From: UBA2334 sp964396895
GTDB taxonomy: Bacteria; Pseudomonadota; Gammaproteobacteria; Burkholderiales; Burkholderiaceae_C
Assembly: GCA_964396895.1 (NCBI GenBank)
Contig: CAYNGJ010000001.1
Span: 310,001 to 374,000 of the forward strand
Reading direction: 5' to 3'
Length of the DNA: 64,000 nt
A program made the translations under genes and the position numbers. The notes under the pieces were generated by a model. The model made no database searches and was not told where the DNA came from. It saw only the letters and a program-made list of their open reading frames with translations. Each line of letters opens with the position of its first letter. The stretch's first letter is position 1. Positions 40,017 through 48,354 of the stretch are shown piece after piece.

Positions 40017-41192
40017 TCAACGTTCCTTGATGGCCATGCGCTGGTTGTACCAGTTCATGAACGCGGAGGTGGACAGCGACGTGGTCAGGTACACCAGCAT
40101 GATGATGGCGATGCACTCCACCGCACGTCCGCTCTGGTTGATGGTGGTGTTGGCAATGGACACCACGTCGGGGTAGCCCACGGCCACAGCCAAAGAAGAG
40201 TTTTTGGTGAGGTTGAGGTACTGGTTGGTCAGCGGCGGGATGATGACGCGCATGGCCTGGGGCAGCACGATGAGGTTCATCTTCTGCTTCTGGTTCAGGC
40301 CCAGCGCCGCCGCCGCTTCCGACTGGCCGGCACTGACGGACTGGATGCCACCGCGCACGACCTCGGCGATGAAGGCCGCCGTGTACACGGTCAGGCCAAT
40401 CAGCACCGCCATGAACTCGGGCGTGGCGGCGACGCCGCCGTCCACCATGAAGGCGAGCTGCTCGGGGATGGACCATTGGGTGGGCATGCCCGCCACCACC
40501 CAGCCCGCCACGGCCGCTGCCACGACGATGGCCAGCGGTGTCCAGAACATGTCGCCCAGGTGGCCGGTTTCCTCAAAGCGTTTGAGCGTGCGCTTGCGCC
40601 ACAGCACGGCGGCCACTGCACCCAGTGCGGCACCAGACACCACATGGCCCATGCCGACTGATGGCCAAGGGAAGCTGAAGCCTCCTTTGCTGAGGTAAAA
40701 CAGGTCTGCCACGTTCCAGGCGGTTTGCGACGGGGGCAGCAACTCGATGAAGACGAGGTACCACATCAGCAGTTGCAGCAGGATGGGGACGTTGCGGAAG
40801 ATCTCCACGTAGCCGTAGCAGATGCCCCGCACCAGCGCGTTGCGCGAGAAGCGGCCCACGCCCAGCATGACGCCCAGCAGCGTGGTCAGGATGATGCCCA
40901 CCACTGCGACCTTGAGTGTGTTGAGGACGCCGACCCAAATGGCCTTGCCGTAACTTTCGCTGGGGTCGTATTCGATGAGGGTTTCGCCGATGTCGAAGCC
41001 GGCGGTGTCTTTGACGAAATCAAAGCCACTTTGGATGCCCCGGTTTTCCATGTTGACCTGGGTGTTGTGCGCCAGGAACCAGACACCGGAAGCGATGAGG
41101 ATGAGGGCAATGGCCTGAAAGATGTAGCCGCGCGTGGCGCGGCTGTTCAGTGACCATTTGGTGGGTGTGCGATGGGGAGATGGAGTGCTCAA
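40017..41192 (-). CDS. aapQ: Amino acid ABC transporter permease AapQ
   Basis: A 391-aa inner-membrane protein. An N-terminal segment is followed by the insert with AGFDIGETLIEYDPSESYG typical of AapQ. The coupling loop is AFIAEVVRGGIQSVSAGQSEAAAALGL. The frame has no good ATG. I take the TTG at 41192, which gives MSTPSPHR and has AGAGG upstream; the frame remains open to 41267. The gap to aapJ (41193-41350) holds two hairpins. Confidence 0.92.
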   Translation of the reverse strand: MSTPSPHRTPTKWSLNSRATRGYIFQAIALILIASGVWFLAHNTQVNMENRGIQSGFDFVKDTAGFDIGETLIEYDPSESYGKAIWVGVLNTLKVAVVGIILTTLLGVMLGVGRFSRNALVRGICYGYVEIFRNVPILLQLLMWYLVFIELLPPSQTAWNVADLFYLSKGGFSFPWPSVGMGHVVSGAALGAVAAVLWRKRTLKRFEETGHLGDMFWTPLAIVVAAAVAGWVVAGMPTQWSIPEQLAFMVDGGVAATPEFMAVLIGLTVYTAAFIAEVVRGGIQSVSAGQSEAAAALGLNQKQKMNLIVLPQAMRVIIPPLTNQYLNLTKNSSLAVAVGYPDVVSIANTTINQSGRAVECIAIIMLVYLTTSLSTSAFMNWYNQRMAIKER

Positions 41193-41234
41193 AATGGGCC
41201 TCTCATTTCTGTGGTGATCAGACGGTGGAATTGA

Positions 41235-41268
41235 AATGCCGGAGCCACGCGGTGGCGACTCCGGCATT
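41235..41268. repeat. Strong hairpin between aapJ and aapQ
   Basis: Ten-bp perfect arms (AATGCCGGAG / CTCCGGCATT) enclose a 14-nt loop with an inner CCAC/GTGG pairing. It lies within the aap operon, 84 bp after the aapJ stop. It may protect the aapJ message or reduce read-through, so that the binding protein is made in excess over the permeases. Confidence 0.75.
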
Positions 41269-41282
41269 GGGGGGCAGGTTCA

Positions 41283-41324
41283 CATGCACCAGTCTGCAAC
41301 AGGGGTGCACCCATCAGGTGCATG
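41283..41324. repeat. Second inverted repeat between aapJ and aapQ
   Basis: Eight-bp perfect arms CATGCACC (41283-41290) and GGTGCATG (41317-41324) flank 26 nt. Together with the hairpin at 41235-41268 it fills most of the gap after aapJ. Confidence 0.6.
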
Positions 41325-41350
41325 TTGCGCAGGTGCCGATGCGCGGTCGA

Positions 41351-42388
41351 TCAGCGCACAGGGGGTGCGTACATCAGGCCACCGTTGGACCACAGTTCGT
41401 TGTTGCCACGGGGCAGGCCGATGGAGGTCTTGGGGCCTACATGGCGCTCAAACTGCTCACCGTAGTTGCCCACGGCCTTGATGGCGCGGTAGGCCCATTC
41501 TTTGTCCAGACCCAGGTTTTTGCCGGTGTCTTCAGTGCCGCCGCCCAGCAGGCGCATGACCACGGGGTTCTTGCTGTCTTTCTTCATCTGGTCCACGTTG
41601 GCCTGGGTGATACCGGCCTCTTCGGCTTCCAGCAGGGCGTAGCCCACCCACTTCACGATCGCAAAGAAGTCGTCGTCACCCCGGCGCACCGCAGGGCCCA
41701 GGGGCTCTTTGGAGATCAGCTCGGGCAGAATCATGTGGTCATCTGGCTTGGGTGTTTCCTTGGCACGGATAGAGGCCAAGCCAGACGAGTCGGTGGTGTA
41801 AGCCTGGCAGCGGCCAGACACGTAGGCGGCGGTGGCGGCTTCGACCTTTTCAAACACCACGGGCTTCAGGTCCAGCTTGTTGGCGCGGGAGAAGTCGGTC
41901 AGGTTCAGCTCGGTGGTCGTGCCGGACTGCACGCACACCGTGGCACCCTTGAGCTGCTTGGCGCTCTTGACCTTGAGAGCGGTGGGCACCATGAAGGCTT
42001 GGCCGTCGTAGAAGTTGATGCCGGCAAAGTGCATGCCCAGCGAACCGTCGCGGTTCAGCGTCCAGGTGGTGTTGCGGGCCAGGATGTCGATTTCACCAGA
42101 CTGCAGTGCGGTGAAACGTTGTTGGGCCGTCAGGGGTACGTAGCGCACCTTCTCGGAGTCCTTCAGGACGGCGGCCGCCACCGAGCGGCACACGTCCACG
42201 TCCAGGCCACTCCATTTGCCCTGGCTGTCGGCGGCAGAGAAACCTGCCAGGCCGGTGTTCACGCCGCAAATGATTTCACCGCGCTTTTTGATGGTGTCCA
42301 GGTCTTTGCCTGCATGGGCGGGCAGACTGGCAAAGGCCGCTGCGGTGGCGAATCCCAGTGCTGTGAATTTGAGTGCTTTGTTTTTCAT
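41351..42388 (-). CDS. aapJ: Amino acid ABC transporter substrate-binding protein
   Basis: A 345-aa periplasmic protein. The Sec signal ends after LPAHA. The fold starts with IICGVNTGLAGFSAADSQG, and the ligand arginine region DILARNTTWTLNRD follows. Length and GYALLEAEEAGI…GLDKEWAYRAIKAVGNYGE fit AapJ, which binds a broad set of L-amino acids. GGAGAAAACG precedes the ATG at 42388. It is the first gene of the aapJQMP operon; the promoter should lie in 42389-42600. Confidence 0.95.
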   Translation of the reverse strand: MKNKALKFTALGFATAAAFASLPAHAGKDLDTIKKRGEIICGVNTGLAGFSAADSQGKWSGLDVDVCRSVAAAVLKDSEKVRYVPLTAQQRFTALQSGEIDILARNTTWTLNRDGSLGMHFAGINFYDGQAFMVPTALKVKSAKQLKGATVCVQSGTTTELNLTDFSRANKLDLKPVVFEKVEAATAAYVSGRCQAYTTDSSGLASIRAKETPKPDDHMILPELISKEPLGPAVRRGDDDFFAIVKWVGYALLEAEEAGITQANVDQMKKDSKNPVVMRLLGGGTEDTGKNLGLDKEWAYRAIKAVGNYGEQFERHVGPKTSIGLPRGNNELWSNGGLMYAPPVR

Positions 42389-42670
42389 TCGTTTTCTCCG
42401 GTTGGGTTGAACTGTCAAAACTTGTGGTTCGGACGATGCGCATTTTTGAGGCATTTCCGAACCGCCGGGGGACTGTAGCCGCGCCCCAAAAAGGGGTCAT
42501 TGGGGTTTACACGGCACTGTCATGCAAATTATGTATGGCCTGATGGCGCCGGAATCTGCGTCCCTCTGTAGAGATACGCAGACTCCGTGCCTGGCTGTAC
42601 TCTGTTGTCAGGTTTTGGTCAGTTAACTGTCAGCCGGTCGGGTCGATCTGGGCCGTTTGGTGGGGGCGAT

Positions 42671-43630
42671 TCAGCCACCCGTGCGGGGCACAATGGCACG
42701 GTAGGCGTGCCAAGTGGCATGGCCGACCACTGGCCCGGAGATGAGCAGCCCCAAAAAGTAGGGCAGCATGCTCATGCCAATGACCACGGTGATGAGGGCG
42801 CCCCACACCAGCATGGCGCTGGGATTTTGCAGACAGGCGCGGATGCTGGTCAGACCCGCTGACACGGCATCGACTTCCCTGTCCATGATCATGGGAATGG
42901 CGATGGCACTGATGCAGAAGATCAGACCGGCAAAAAATCCCCCGACCACCGTGTATGCCACCAGAAACTCCACGTTTTCGGGGTTGAGCAACTGCGTCAG
43001 TGTGTCGTCGGCGGACGGCATGCCGTTGAATGTCACGGCAAACACAATCAATGAGGCGCGGCCCCACACCATTTCCAGCACCAGCAGCACCCCGGCAAAA
43101 ATGGCCATGGCCCCTTTGGTGGGACGCCAGGCCAGCAAAGAGGCGCGCAGCGAGGGGCGTTGCCGGTTTTCAATGTCGCGGCTGGCGTGGTAGAGACCCA
43201 GGCACAGGAAGGGACCCATGAGCAAAAAGCCTGCGCTCAAGGCCAGCACGTAGGCGGGGGCAGTTTTGAAGACGGCCCACAAGGCGTGGCCCATGAGGAA
43301 AAAGCACAACCCGTAGAACAGGCCGGATTTGGGACAACAGGTGAAATCGTCCCAGCCTTGGCGCAACCATCCCAACGGCGCAGTGGGTGACAGTTGGTTG
43401 AGTTGTAGGCTGAAGATGCCCGATTTTTCTGGCTCCACGTAGGGCACGTAGTCGGGTGCCAAGCCGTCGCCCGAATCACCGGTCGGGCGGGACGTGCTGG
43501 GTGTGGATTGACCGCTGCGGGCGGGGTGGTCAGGTGTGTCCTGTCCTTGCGATAAAACGACCTGGTTCAACAGCGTCTCCTTGATATTTGTCAAAGAGAA
43601 GATAACCATGCGCTGATAGATCGGCATCAT
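42671..43630 (-). CDS. DUF2189 family membrane protein
   Basis: A protein of about 319 aa with a polar N-terminal ~90 residues and six hydrophobic segments. GWLRQGWDDFTCCPKSGLFYGLCF at the first segment and the repeated pattern fit DUF2189, of unknown function. The start is uncertain. ATG at 43630 has AGGGA upstream; a TTG at 43570 has a better AAGGAG six nt away and would give 299 aa without losing the domain. Confidence 0.78.
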   Translation of the reverse strand: MMPIYQRMVIFSLTNIKETLLNQVVLSQGQDTPDHPARSGQSTPSTSRPTGDSGDGLAPDYVPYVEPEKSGIFSLQLNQLSPTAPLGWLRQGWDDFTCCPKSGLFYGLCFFLMGHALWAVFKTAPAYVLALSAGFLLMGPFLCLGLYHASRDIENRQRPSLRASLLAWRPTKGAMAIFAGVLLVLEMVWGRASLIVFAVTFNGMPSADDTLTQLLNPENVEFLVAYTVVGGFFAGLIFCISAIAIPMIMDREVDAVSAGLTSIRACLQNPSAMLVWGALITVVIGMSMLPYFLGLLISGPVVGHATWHAYRAIVPRTGG

Positions 43631-43691
43631 GGTTTTCCCTGCCCAGGGCTGGCGCCACGCCGACGCCGCCCCCGCTGCGGGGTGTCTGCTG

Positions 43692-44102
43692 TCAGTGCAG
43701 CACGGGTTGACAGGCCTCAGGGTGCCCGCGCAGGTGCAAGGCCAAGGCCGCATCCAGCGACTGTATGTGTTTGCTCAGCCAATGTGCCAATTCCACCGAC
43801 ATGGCCCTGACCCGGTCCGACTCGCCAGCCCTGGCCATGCCCAAGCCCTCGCGCAACAGGTTGAGCACCACGCGGTGCTGCAGCGAATGGTTGGGTGCGT
43901 TGGCAAAGTGGGTGGTGTTCATCCAGTTGTCCTCGCGCTCGAACAGCGCCTGTGCGCAGTCCACCAACTTGGCCCATTCGTGGGCCAAGGTCGCATCGTC
44001 GCAGTCTTCCACGTGGGCCATTTGGGTCACCAGTAGGCGGTGCAGGTCGTCAATGGGGGCAAAGTCCAATTCCAGTGAGGCATTCCAGTTCAAGGTCGAC
44101 AT
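43692..44102 (-). CDS. Bacteriohemerythrin-like oxygen-binding protein
   Basis: A 136-aa cytosolic four-helix protein. Candidate diiron ligands are His in IDDLHRLL, Glu in FEREDNWM, the two His in NHSLQH, and His and Asp in HWLSKHIQSLD. The first histidine usually seen near residue 15-20 (WxxxxxxH) is not obvious, so one ligand may be missing or shifted. Oxygen storage or sensing would suit a hydrogen-oxidising organism. It is divergent from the dioxygenase gene. Confidence 0.8.
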   Translation of the reverse strand: MSTLNWNASLELDFAPIDDLHRLLVTQMAHVEDCDDATLAHEWAKLVDCAQALFEREDNWMNTTHFANAPNHSLQHRVVLNLLREGLGMARAGESDRVRAMSVELAHWLSKHIQSLDAALALHLRGHPEACQPVLH

Positions 44103-44274
44103 GGGGGTCTCCGGTGTTGCCGTGGTGCGCGGCGCAGATGGGTAAACAGCTTGCCAGCCGCCGCCGCCGCGGGCTTTGATCCTGCGCAGAAGTTGGGGCG
44201 TTGGTTGGCGTGGTGGGTGTCGCTACACTGCCCAGTCGTTTGCCCGGTTCCGGGTGCTTTTTTCTGCCTGCCAC

Positions 44275-45030
44275 ATGCCCAGCCCCACCTTTTTGCCGCC
44301 CACCGTGGCGCCGGACCAGTTGTTGCCCACCTTGCGTCAGCAGGGATATGCCGTGATGGGGGCGCACAGCGTGGCCCAGTGGCTGGGGCCAGGCACCGTG
44401 CAAGGCTTGCACGACCTCGCCCAACTGTGGAATGACCTGCCCGCTGACCCCCACCTGAAAGACGGTGGCCGCTACCGCCGCCGCCGCCACGGCTCCATGG
44501 TGGTCGGGCCTGAGGGTGTTCAGCCCGTGCCCCACCGCGCGCACTGGCAACCCGTGTCCTACAACGCCTTGCACGGCGGCATGAACCGCTGGTTCGAGCC
44601 TTTGCCGTCCGCGCTGACCGAGCACCCCGCATGGCACCAGCTGCTGCTGACCCTGGCCGCGTGTGTCACCGCGCTGCGTGGCCCGTTCACCTGGTACGTG
44701 GAGGCGCACCCGTTTCGCATTGACACGACCGACGGCATTGGCCGTCCCACGCCCGAGGGGGCACACCGCGACGGGGTGGACGTGGTGGCCGTGTTCATGG
44801 TGGCTCGCCACCTGATCAAGGGGGGGGAGAGCCGTGTGTTCGATGCCCAAGGCCCGCAGGGCCAGCGTTTCACGCTGACCGAGCCATGGTCGTTGCTGCT
44901 GCTGGACGACCAGCGCGTGATCCACGAGACCACGCCCATTCAACCCCTGCAGCCCGACCAGCTGGGGTGGCGAGACACCTTGGTCATCACCCTGCGTTCG
45001 GGCAGTTTTCTGGACGAGGTGGTCAACTGA
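44275..45030 (+). CDS. 2OG-Fe(II) dioxygenase family protein (PF10014-like)
   Basis: A 251-aa cytosolic enzyme. The iron-binding His-x-Asp is in GAHRDGVDVV (near residue 165) and the distal His in QRVIHETTP (near 222), about 55 residues later as expected. RYRRRRHGSMVV and HWQPVSYNALHGGMNRWF are typical of the family, which includes free amino-acid hydroxylases such as isoleucine dioxygenase. The substrate is unknown. I chose the ATG at 44275. Confidence 0.83.
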   Translation: MPSPTFLPPTVAPDQLLPTLRQQGYAVMGAHSVAQWLGPGTVQGLHDLAQLWNDLPADPHLKDGGRYRRRRHGSMVVGPEGVQPVPHRAHWQPVSYNALHGGMNRWFEPLPSALTEHPAWHQLLLTLAACVTALRGPFTWYVEAHPFRIDTTDGIGRPTPEGAHRDGVDVVAVFMVARHLIKGGESRVFDAQGPQGQRFTLTEPWSLLLLDDQRVIHETTPIQPLQPDQLGWRDTLVITLRSGSFLDEVVN

Positions 45031-45038
45031 ATTTCAAA

Positions 45039-45087
45039 TAAAAAAGCCAGTCAGCGCTTTGCTGACGGGCTTTGTTTGCTATACTTA
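45039..45087. terminator. Bidirectional terminator made by a dispersed repeat copy
   Basis: AAGCC-GTCAGC and GCTGAC-GGCTT arms enclose GCTTT, with A/T runs on both sides, between convergent genes. The same sequence, CAGCGCTTT…TTTGCTATACTT, is a copy of the dispersed repeat in plus orientation. Confidence 0.75.
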
Positions 45088-45110
45088 GAAAGGCAGGCAA
45101 TGCAGCCGGC

Positions 45111-46295
45111 TCACATGCGCTCGAAAATGGCGGCAATGCCTTGGCCGCCACCAATGCACATGGTCACCAGCGCGTACCGGCCCTGCACGCGTTGCAGCTC
45201 GTACAGCGCCTTCACGGTGATGACCGCACCCGTGGCGCCAATGGGGTGGCCCAAAGAAATACCGGAACCATTGGGGTTGACCTTGGCGGGGTCCAGGCCC
45301 AGCTCACGGGTCACGGCGCAGGCTTGGGCGGCAAAGGCTTCGTTGGCCTCGATCACGTCCAGGTCGTTGACGGTGAGCCCGGTTTTCTTCAGCACGGCCT
45401 GCGTGGCGGAGATGGGGCCCACGCCCATGATTTTGGGGTCCAGGCCTGTGTGGGCATAGCCCACCAGGCGGGCCATCGGGGCCAGGCCACGGGCCTTGGC
45501 AGCACCGGCTTCCATCAGCACCACCGCAGCGGCGGCATCGTTGATGCCCGATGCATTGCCTGCGGTCACGGTGCCGTTTTCTTTCACGAACACGGGCTTG
45601 AGCTTGGCCATGTCGGGCAGCGAACAGTTGGGGCGGAAGTGTTCGTCAGCGGCGTAGGCCACTTCGCCCTTTTTGCTTTTCAGCATGACGGGGACGATCT
45701 GGTCCTTGAAGTAACCGGCTTCCGTGGCGCGCTGGGCACGGTTGTGGCTTTCCACCGCGAGGGCGTCCTGCATGTCGCGGGTGATGCCGAATTTGGCGGC
45801 CACGTTTTCAGCGGTCACGCCCATGTGGATGGTGTGAAAGGGATCGTGCAAGGCGCCGACCACCATGTCCACCATCTTCACGTCACCCATGCGGGCACCC
45901 CAGCGGGCGGTGAGGCTGGCGTAGGGACCACGGCTCATGTTCTCGGCTCCGCCACCGATGGCGATGTCGGTGTCGCCCAGCAGGATGCTCTGGCTGGCCG
46001 ACACGATGGCCTGCAGGCCGGAGCCGCACAGGCGGTTGACGTTGAATGCCGGTGTGCCCTCGGCGCAACCGCCGTTGATGGCGGCCACGCGGCTGAGGTA
46101 CATGTCTTTGGGCTCGGTGTTGACCACATGGCCAAACACCACATGGCCCACATCGGCACCGGCCACGGTGGCACGGGCCAAGGCCTCTCGCACCACGGTG
46201 GCGGCCAGCTCGGTGGGGGGGGTGTCTTTCAGACTGCCACCATAGGTTCCGATGGCGGTGCGCACACCGCTGACAACAACAACTTCACGGCTCAT
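45111..46295 (-). CDS. Acetyl-CoA C-acyltransferase (thiolase, BktB-like)
   Basis: A 394-aa cytosolic thiolase. The acylated Cys is in NRLCGSGLQAI (near residue 90), the catalytic His in GHPIGATGA and the second Cys in CIGGGQG. The length is that of biosynthetic thiolases (about 393). Sequence such as PKDMYLSRVAAINGG resembles BktB, the broad-range beta-ketothiolase of polyhydroxyalkanoate synthesis. PhaA-type acetoacetyl-CoA thiolase is the alternative. AGGAG precedes the ATG at 46295. It is monocistronic. Confidence 0.92.
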   Translation of the reverse strand: MSREVVVVSGVRTAIGTYGGSLKDTPPTELAATVVREALARATVAGADVGHVVFGHVVNTEPKDMYLSRVAAINGGCAEGTPAFNVNRLCGSGLQAIVSASQSILLGDTDIAIGGGAENMSRGPYASLTARWGARMGDVKMVDMVVGALHDPFHTIHMGVTAENVAAKFGITRDMQDALAVESHNRAQRATEAGYFKDQIVPVMLKSKKGEVAYAADEHFRPNCSLPDMAKLKPVFVKENGTVTAGNASGINDAAAAVVLMEAGAAKARGLAPMARLVGYAHTGLDPKIMGVGPISATQAVLKKTGLTVNDLDVIEANEAFAAQACAVTRELGLDPAKVNPNGSGISLGHPIGATGAVITVKALYELQRVQGRYALVTMCIGGGQGIAAIFERM

Positions 46296-46401
46296 TCGTT
46301 TTCTCCTTGGATGGGTTTTGACATGCGACGTTGGTGGCCCTGTCTGTGGACTGGCCCCGTTGACCAACACCCCATTGTGGCCCTGAATCTTGACAGTCTT
46401 G

Positions 46402-47109
46402 TCAGCTTGGCAGCGCCAGGCGTGCCACCACGGCGTATCGGGGAGCGGGCGGCGTGGCTTCTGCCGTGCCGCCGGAGGCGTGTGGTGGCCGTACCAGCAG
46501 CATTTCGCCCATGCCCGGCACCACCCCCGTCAGCGCTGTGATGTTCACCTGGTGGGTCACCAGCACCGTGTTGCGCGGTGTGCGCAGGCTGTCGATGAAA
46601 CGGGTCACATCGGCGGTCTGGGTACGGGCCAGGGTGTCGGTGGCGGCGGCCTCAAAAAATGAGTTCAGCGGACTCCACACCCGGTAGCGGCCAAAGGCCA
46701 ATCGGGCGGTGTCTTTGCAGCGGCACCAGTCGCTGGTGCGCACCTCAGACAGGGCCACTCGGTGTTGCACAAACGCGGCACCCCAGTCCCTGGCCTGGCG
46801 GCGGCCCACGTCGCTGAGGTTGCGTTGGCTGGTGCAGTTTCTCAGATCAAATCCGGCGGGGTCCCCGCTGCCTGGTTCCGTCAGCGCGTGGCGCATCAGC
46901 ACCACACAAGTCCCTTGCGCCAGTTGGTGCCAGAAGAGGGCTTCGGCTTCTTCCGCCAACGCCGTGCTGGCGGGGAGCAGCCAGCCACCCCAACCGCCCG
47001 CAGCAACCGCAAACGCCTTCACGCACAGTGCCCGCCGGGTGGCACTGGCGCCAGTTGGGGGCACATCGGCGGTTGTCAGGGTGCGGGTCAACAGGGGGGG
47101 GTGTCGCAT
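46402..47109 (-). CDS. Exported histidine phosphatase family protein
   Basis: A 235-aa protein with a positively charged N-terminus and hydrophobic signal (ALCVKAFAVAAGGWGGWLLPA). The catalytic motif is LMRHALTEP (RHA rather than RHG), with the second His in VTHQVNIT. It lacks the phosphoglycerate-mutase loops, so it is probably a periplasmic phosphatase of the SixA-like/generic branch. I chose the ATG at 47109; an ATG at 47181 would overlap the pseudouridine-synthase gene. Confidence 0.8.
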   Translation of the reverse strand: MRHPPLLTRTLTTADVPPTGASATRRALCVKAFAVAAGGWGGWLLPASTALAEEAEALFWHQLAQGTCVVLMRHALTEPGSGDPAGFDLRNCTSQRNLSDVGRRQARDWGAAFVQHRVALSEVRTSDWCRCKDTARLAFGRYRVWSPLNSFFEAAATDTLARTQTADVTRFIDSLRTPRNTVLVTHQVNITALTGVVPGMGEMLLVRPPHASGGTAEATPPAPRYAVVARLALPS

Positions 47110-47156
47110 GGTGATGGGTGGAGCCGTACTTGGGTTCTGTGGATGTGGTGTGAGAG

Positions 47157-47843
47157 TCAGAACGGTGTGGGTGCGTTCCATTGCATCCGTTCACCCGTGA
47201 CGGGGTGGGGCAGGCTGAGTTGTGCGGCGTGCAGCAGCAAACGGTCGGCACCCGCCAGCGCGGGACCGCAGGCATACAGGCCATCACCGACCATGGGATG
47301 GCCCAGGGCCAGCATGTGCACACGCAATTGGTGCGAGCGACCTGTCACGGGCTCCAGCCACACACGGGTGGTGTCTGGCAAGGGGCCGGGGCCCAGCACC
47401 CGCCAGCGTGTCAGGCTGGGCTTGCCGTGTTCGTGGCACACCTTGCTGCGGGGACGGTTGGGCCAGTCGGTGATCAGCGGCAGGTCAATGTGGTGCCAGC
47501 CTTCTGCGTCGGTTTCCAAGGGTGTGCCGTCCACCAGGCCAGCCACCACGGCTTCATACCGTTTGTGCGTCTGTCGGTGGGCAAAGGCCTGGCTGAGGGT
47601 GCGTTGGTGGGCCGGGCCGCGTGCCATGACCATCAAGCCGCTGGTGCCCATGTCCAGCCGGTGGACCACCAGGGCATCGGGGTACACCGCTTGCACGCGG
47701 GCACTCAGGCAGTCTGCACCGGCGGGTCCCTTGCCGGGCACCGACAGCAGGTGGGCGGGCTTGTTCAGCACCACCAGGTGTTCGTCCACTGCCACCACGG
47801 CGATGCCGGTGGGCGCGGGCTGGGCCGGATGGCCCTCAACCAT
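47157..47843 (-). CDS. RluA-family pseudouridine synthase
   Basis: A 228-aa enzyme. The catalytic aspartate is in HRLDMGTSGLMV (near residue 62). VLNKPAHLLSVPGKG precedes it and TGRSHQLRVHML follows, all family hallmarks. There is no S4 domain. The short form fits RluA-like enzymes acting on rRNA or tRNA; the exact target cannot be read. The ATG at 47843 overlaps the upstream flavin-fold gene by 8 nt. Confidence 0.9.
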   Translation of the reverse strand: MVEGHPAQPAPTGIAVVAVDEHLVVLNKPAHLLSVPGKGPAGADCLSARVQAVYPDALVVHRLDMGTSGLMVMARGPAHQRTLSQAFAHRQTHKRYEAVVAGLVDGTPLETDAEGWHHIDLPLITDWPNRPRSKVCHEHGKPSLTRWRVLGPGPLPDTTRVWLEPVTGRSHQLRVHMLALGHPMVGDGLYACGPALAGADRLLLHAAQLSLPHPVTGERMQWNAPTPF

Positions 47844-48354
47844 GCAGTGCCAGGTGCAACTCGGCCGCATCCACCGTCCGTGCCGCCCCAAATCCGGCAA
47901 TCTGGCGGGCCGACAGCACCTGCAACGCCACCAGCCTGAAGTCGGGCAACTGGGTCATGGGTTCGGCATCGGGGAAGCGGGCCAGGTAGGCTGCGCGGCT
48001 GTGCAGGTACCAGCCGTGGCCGGGCAACAGTGTGTGGGCCTGTACCTGCAGGGTCACGCGGGGCAGGGCATGCACGGGTTCGCCCGGAACTTCGGCTTGC
48101 ATGACCAGCAAAGATGCCTGGGGCTGACGCTGCAGGTTGCCCGTGTGGGCCGCCAGGCCGCTGACGTGCAGCACCAGCACCGCGTGTTCGGCGTTCACCG
48201 CATACGGCACCATGGAGACAAAGGGCAGGCCATCGGATCCCAGGGTGCCAAGGGCGGCCACCCGCTGCTGCGTCAGCAGTGCGCGCAGCGCTTGTGCCAG
48301 CCGGCTTTCGTGGGCTGGTGCGGAGGGCTGGGCGGTGTTCAGACGTTCTGGCAT
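47836..48354 (-). CDS. HugZ/pyridoxamine-oxidase-fold protein
   Basis: A 172-aa protein with the split-barrel flavin-binding fold. RVAALGTLGSDGLPFVSMVPYAV near residues 30-52 is the family start, and RFPDAEPMTQLPDFRLVAL comes late. Members include heme-utilisation proteins (HugZ); no C-terminal heme-binding extension is present here. I chose the ATG at 48354 over a TTG at 48363. It overlaps the 3' end of pfkA by 16 nt and the pseudouridine-synthase gene by 8 nt. Confidence 0.82.
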   Translation of the reverse strand: MPERLNTAQPSAPAHESRLAQALRALLTQQRVAALGTLGSDGLPFVSMVPYAVNAEHAVLVLHVSGLAAHTGNLQRQPQASLLVMQAEVPGEPVHALPRVTLQVQAHTLLPGHGWYLHSRAAYLARFPDAEPMTQLPDFRLVALQVLSARQIAGFGAARTVDAAELHLALHG

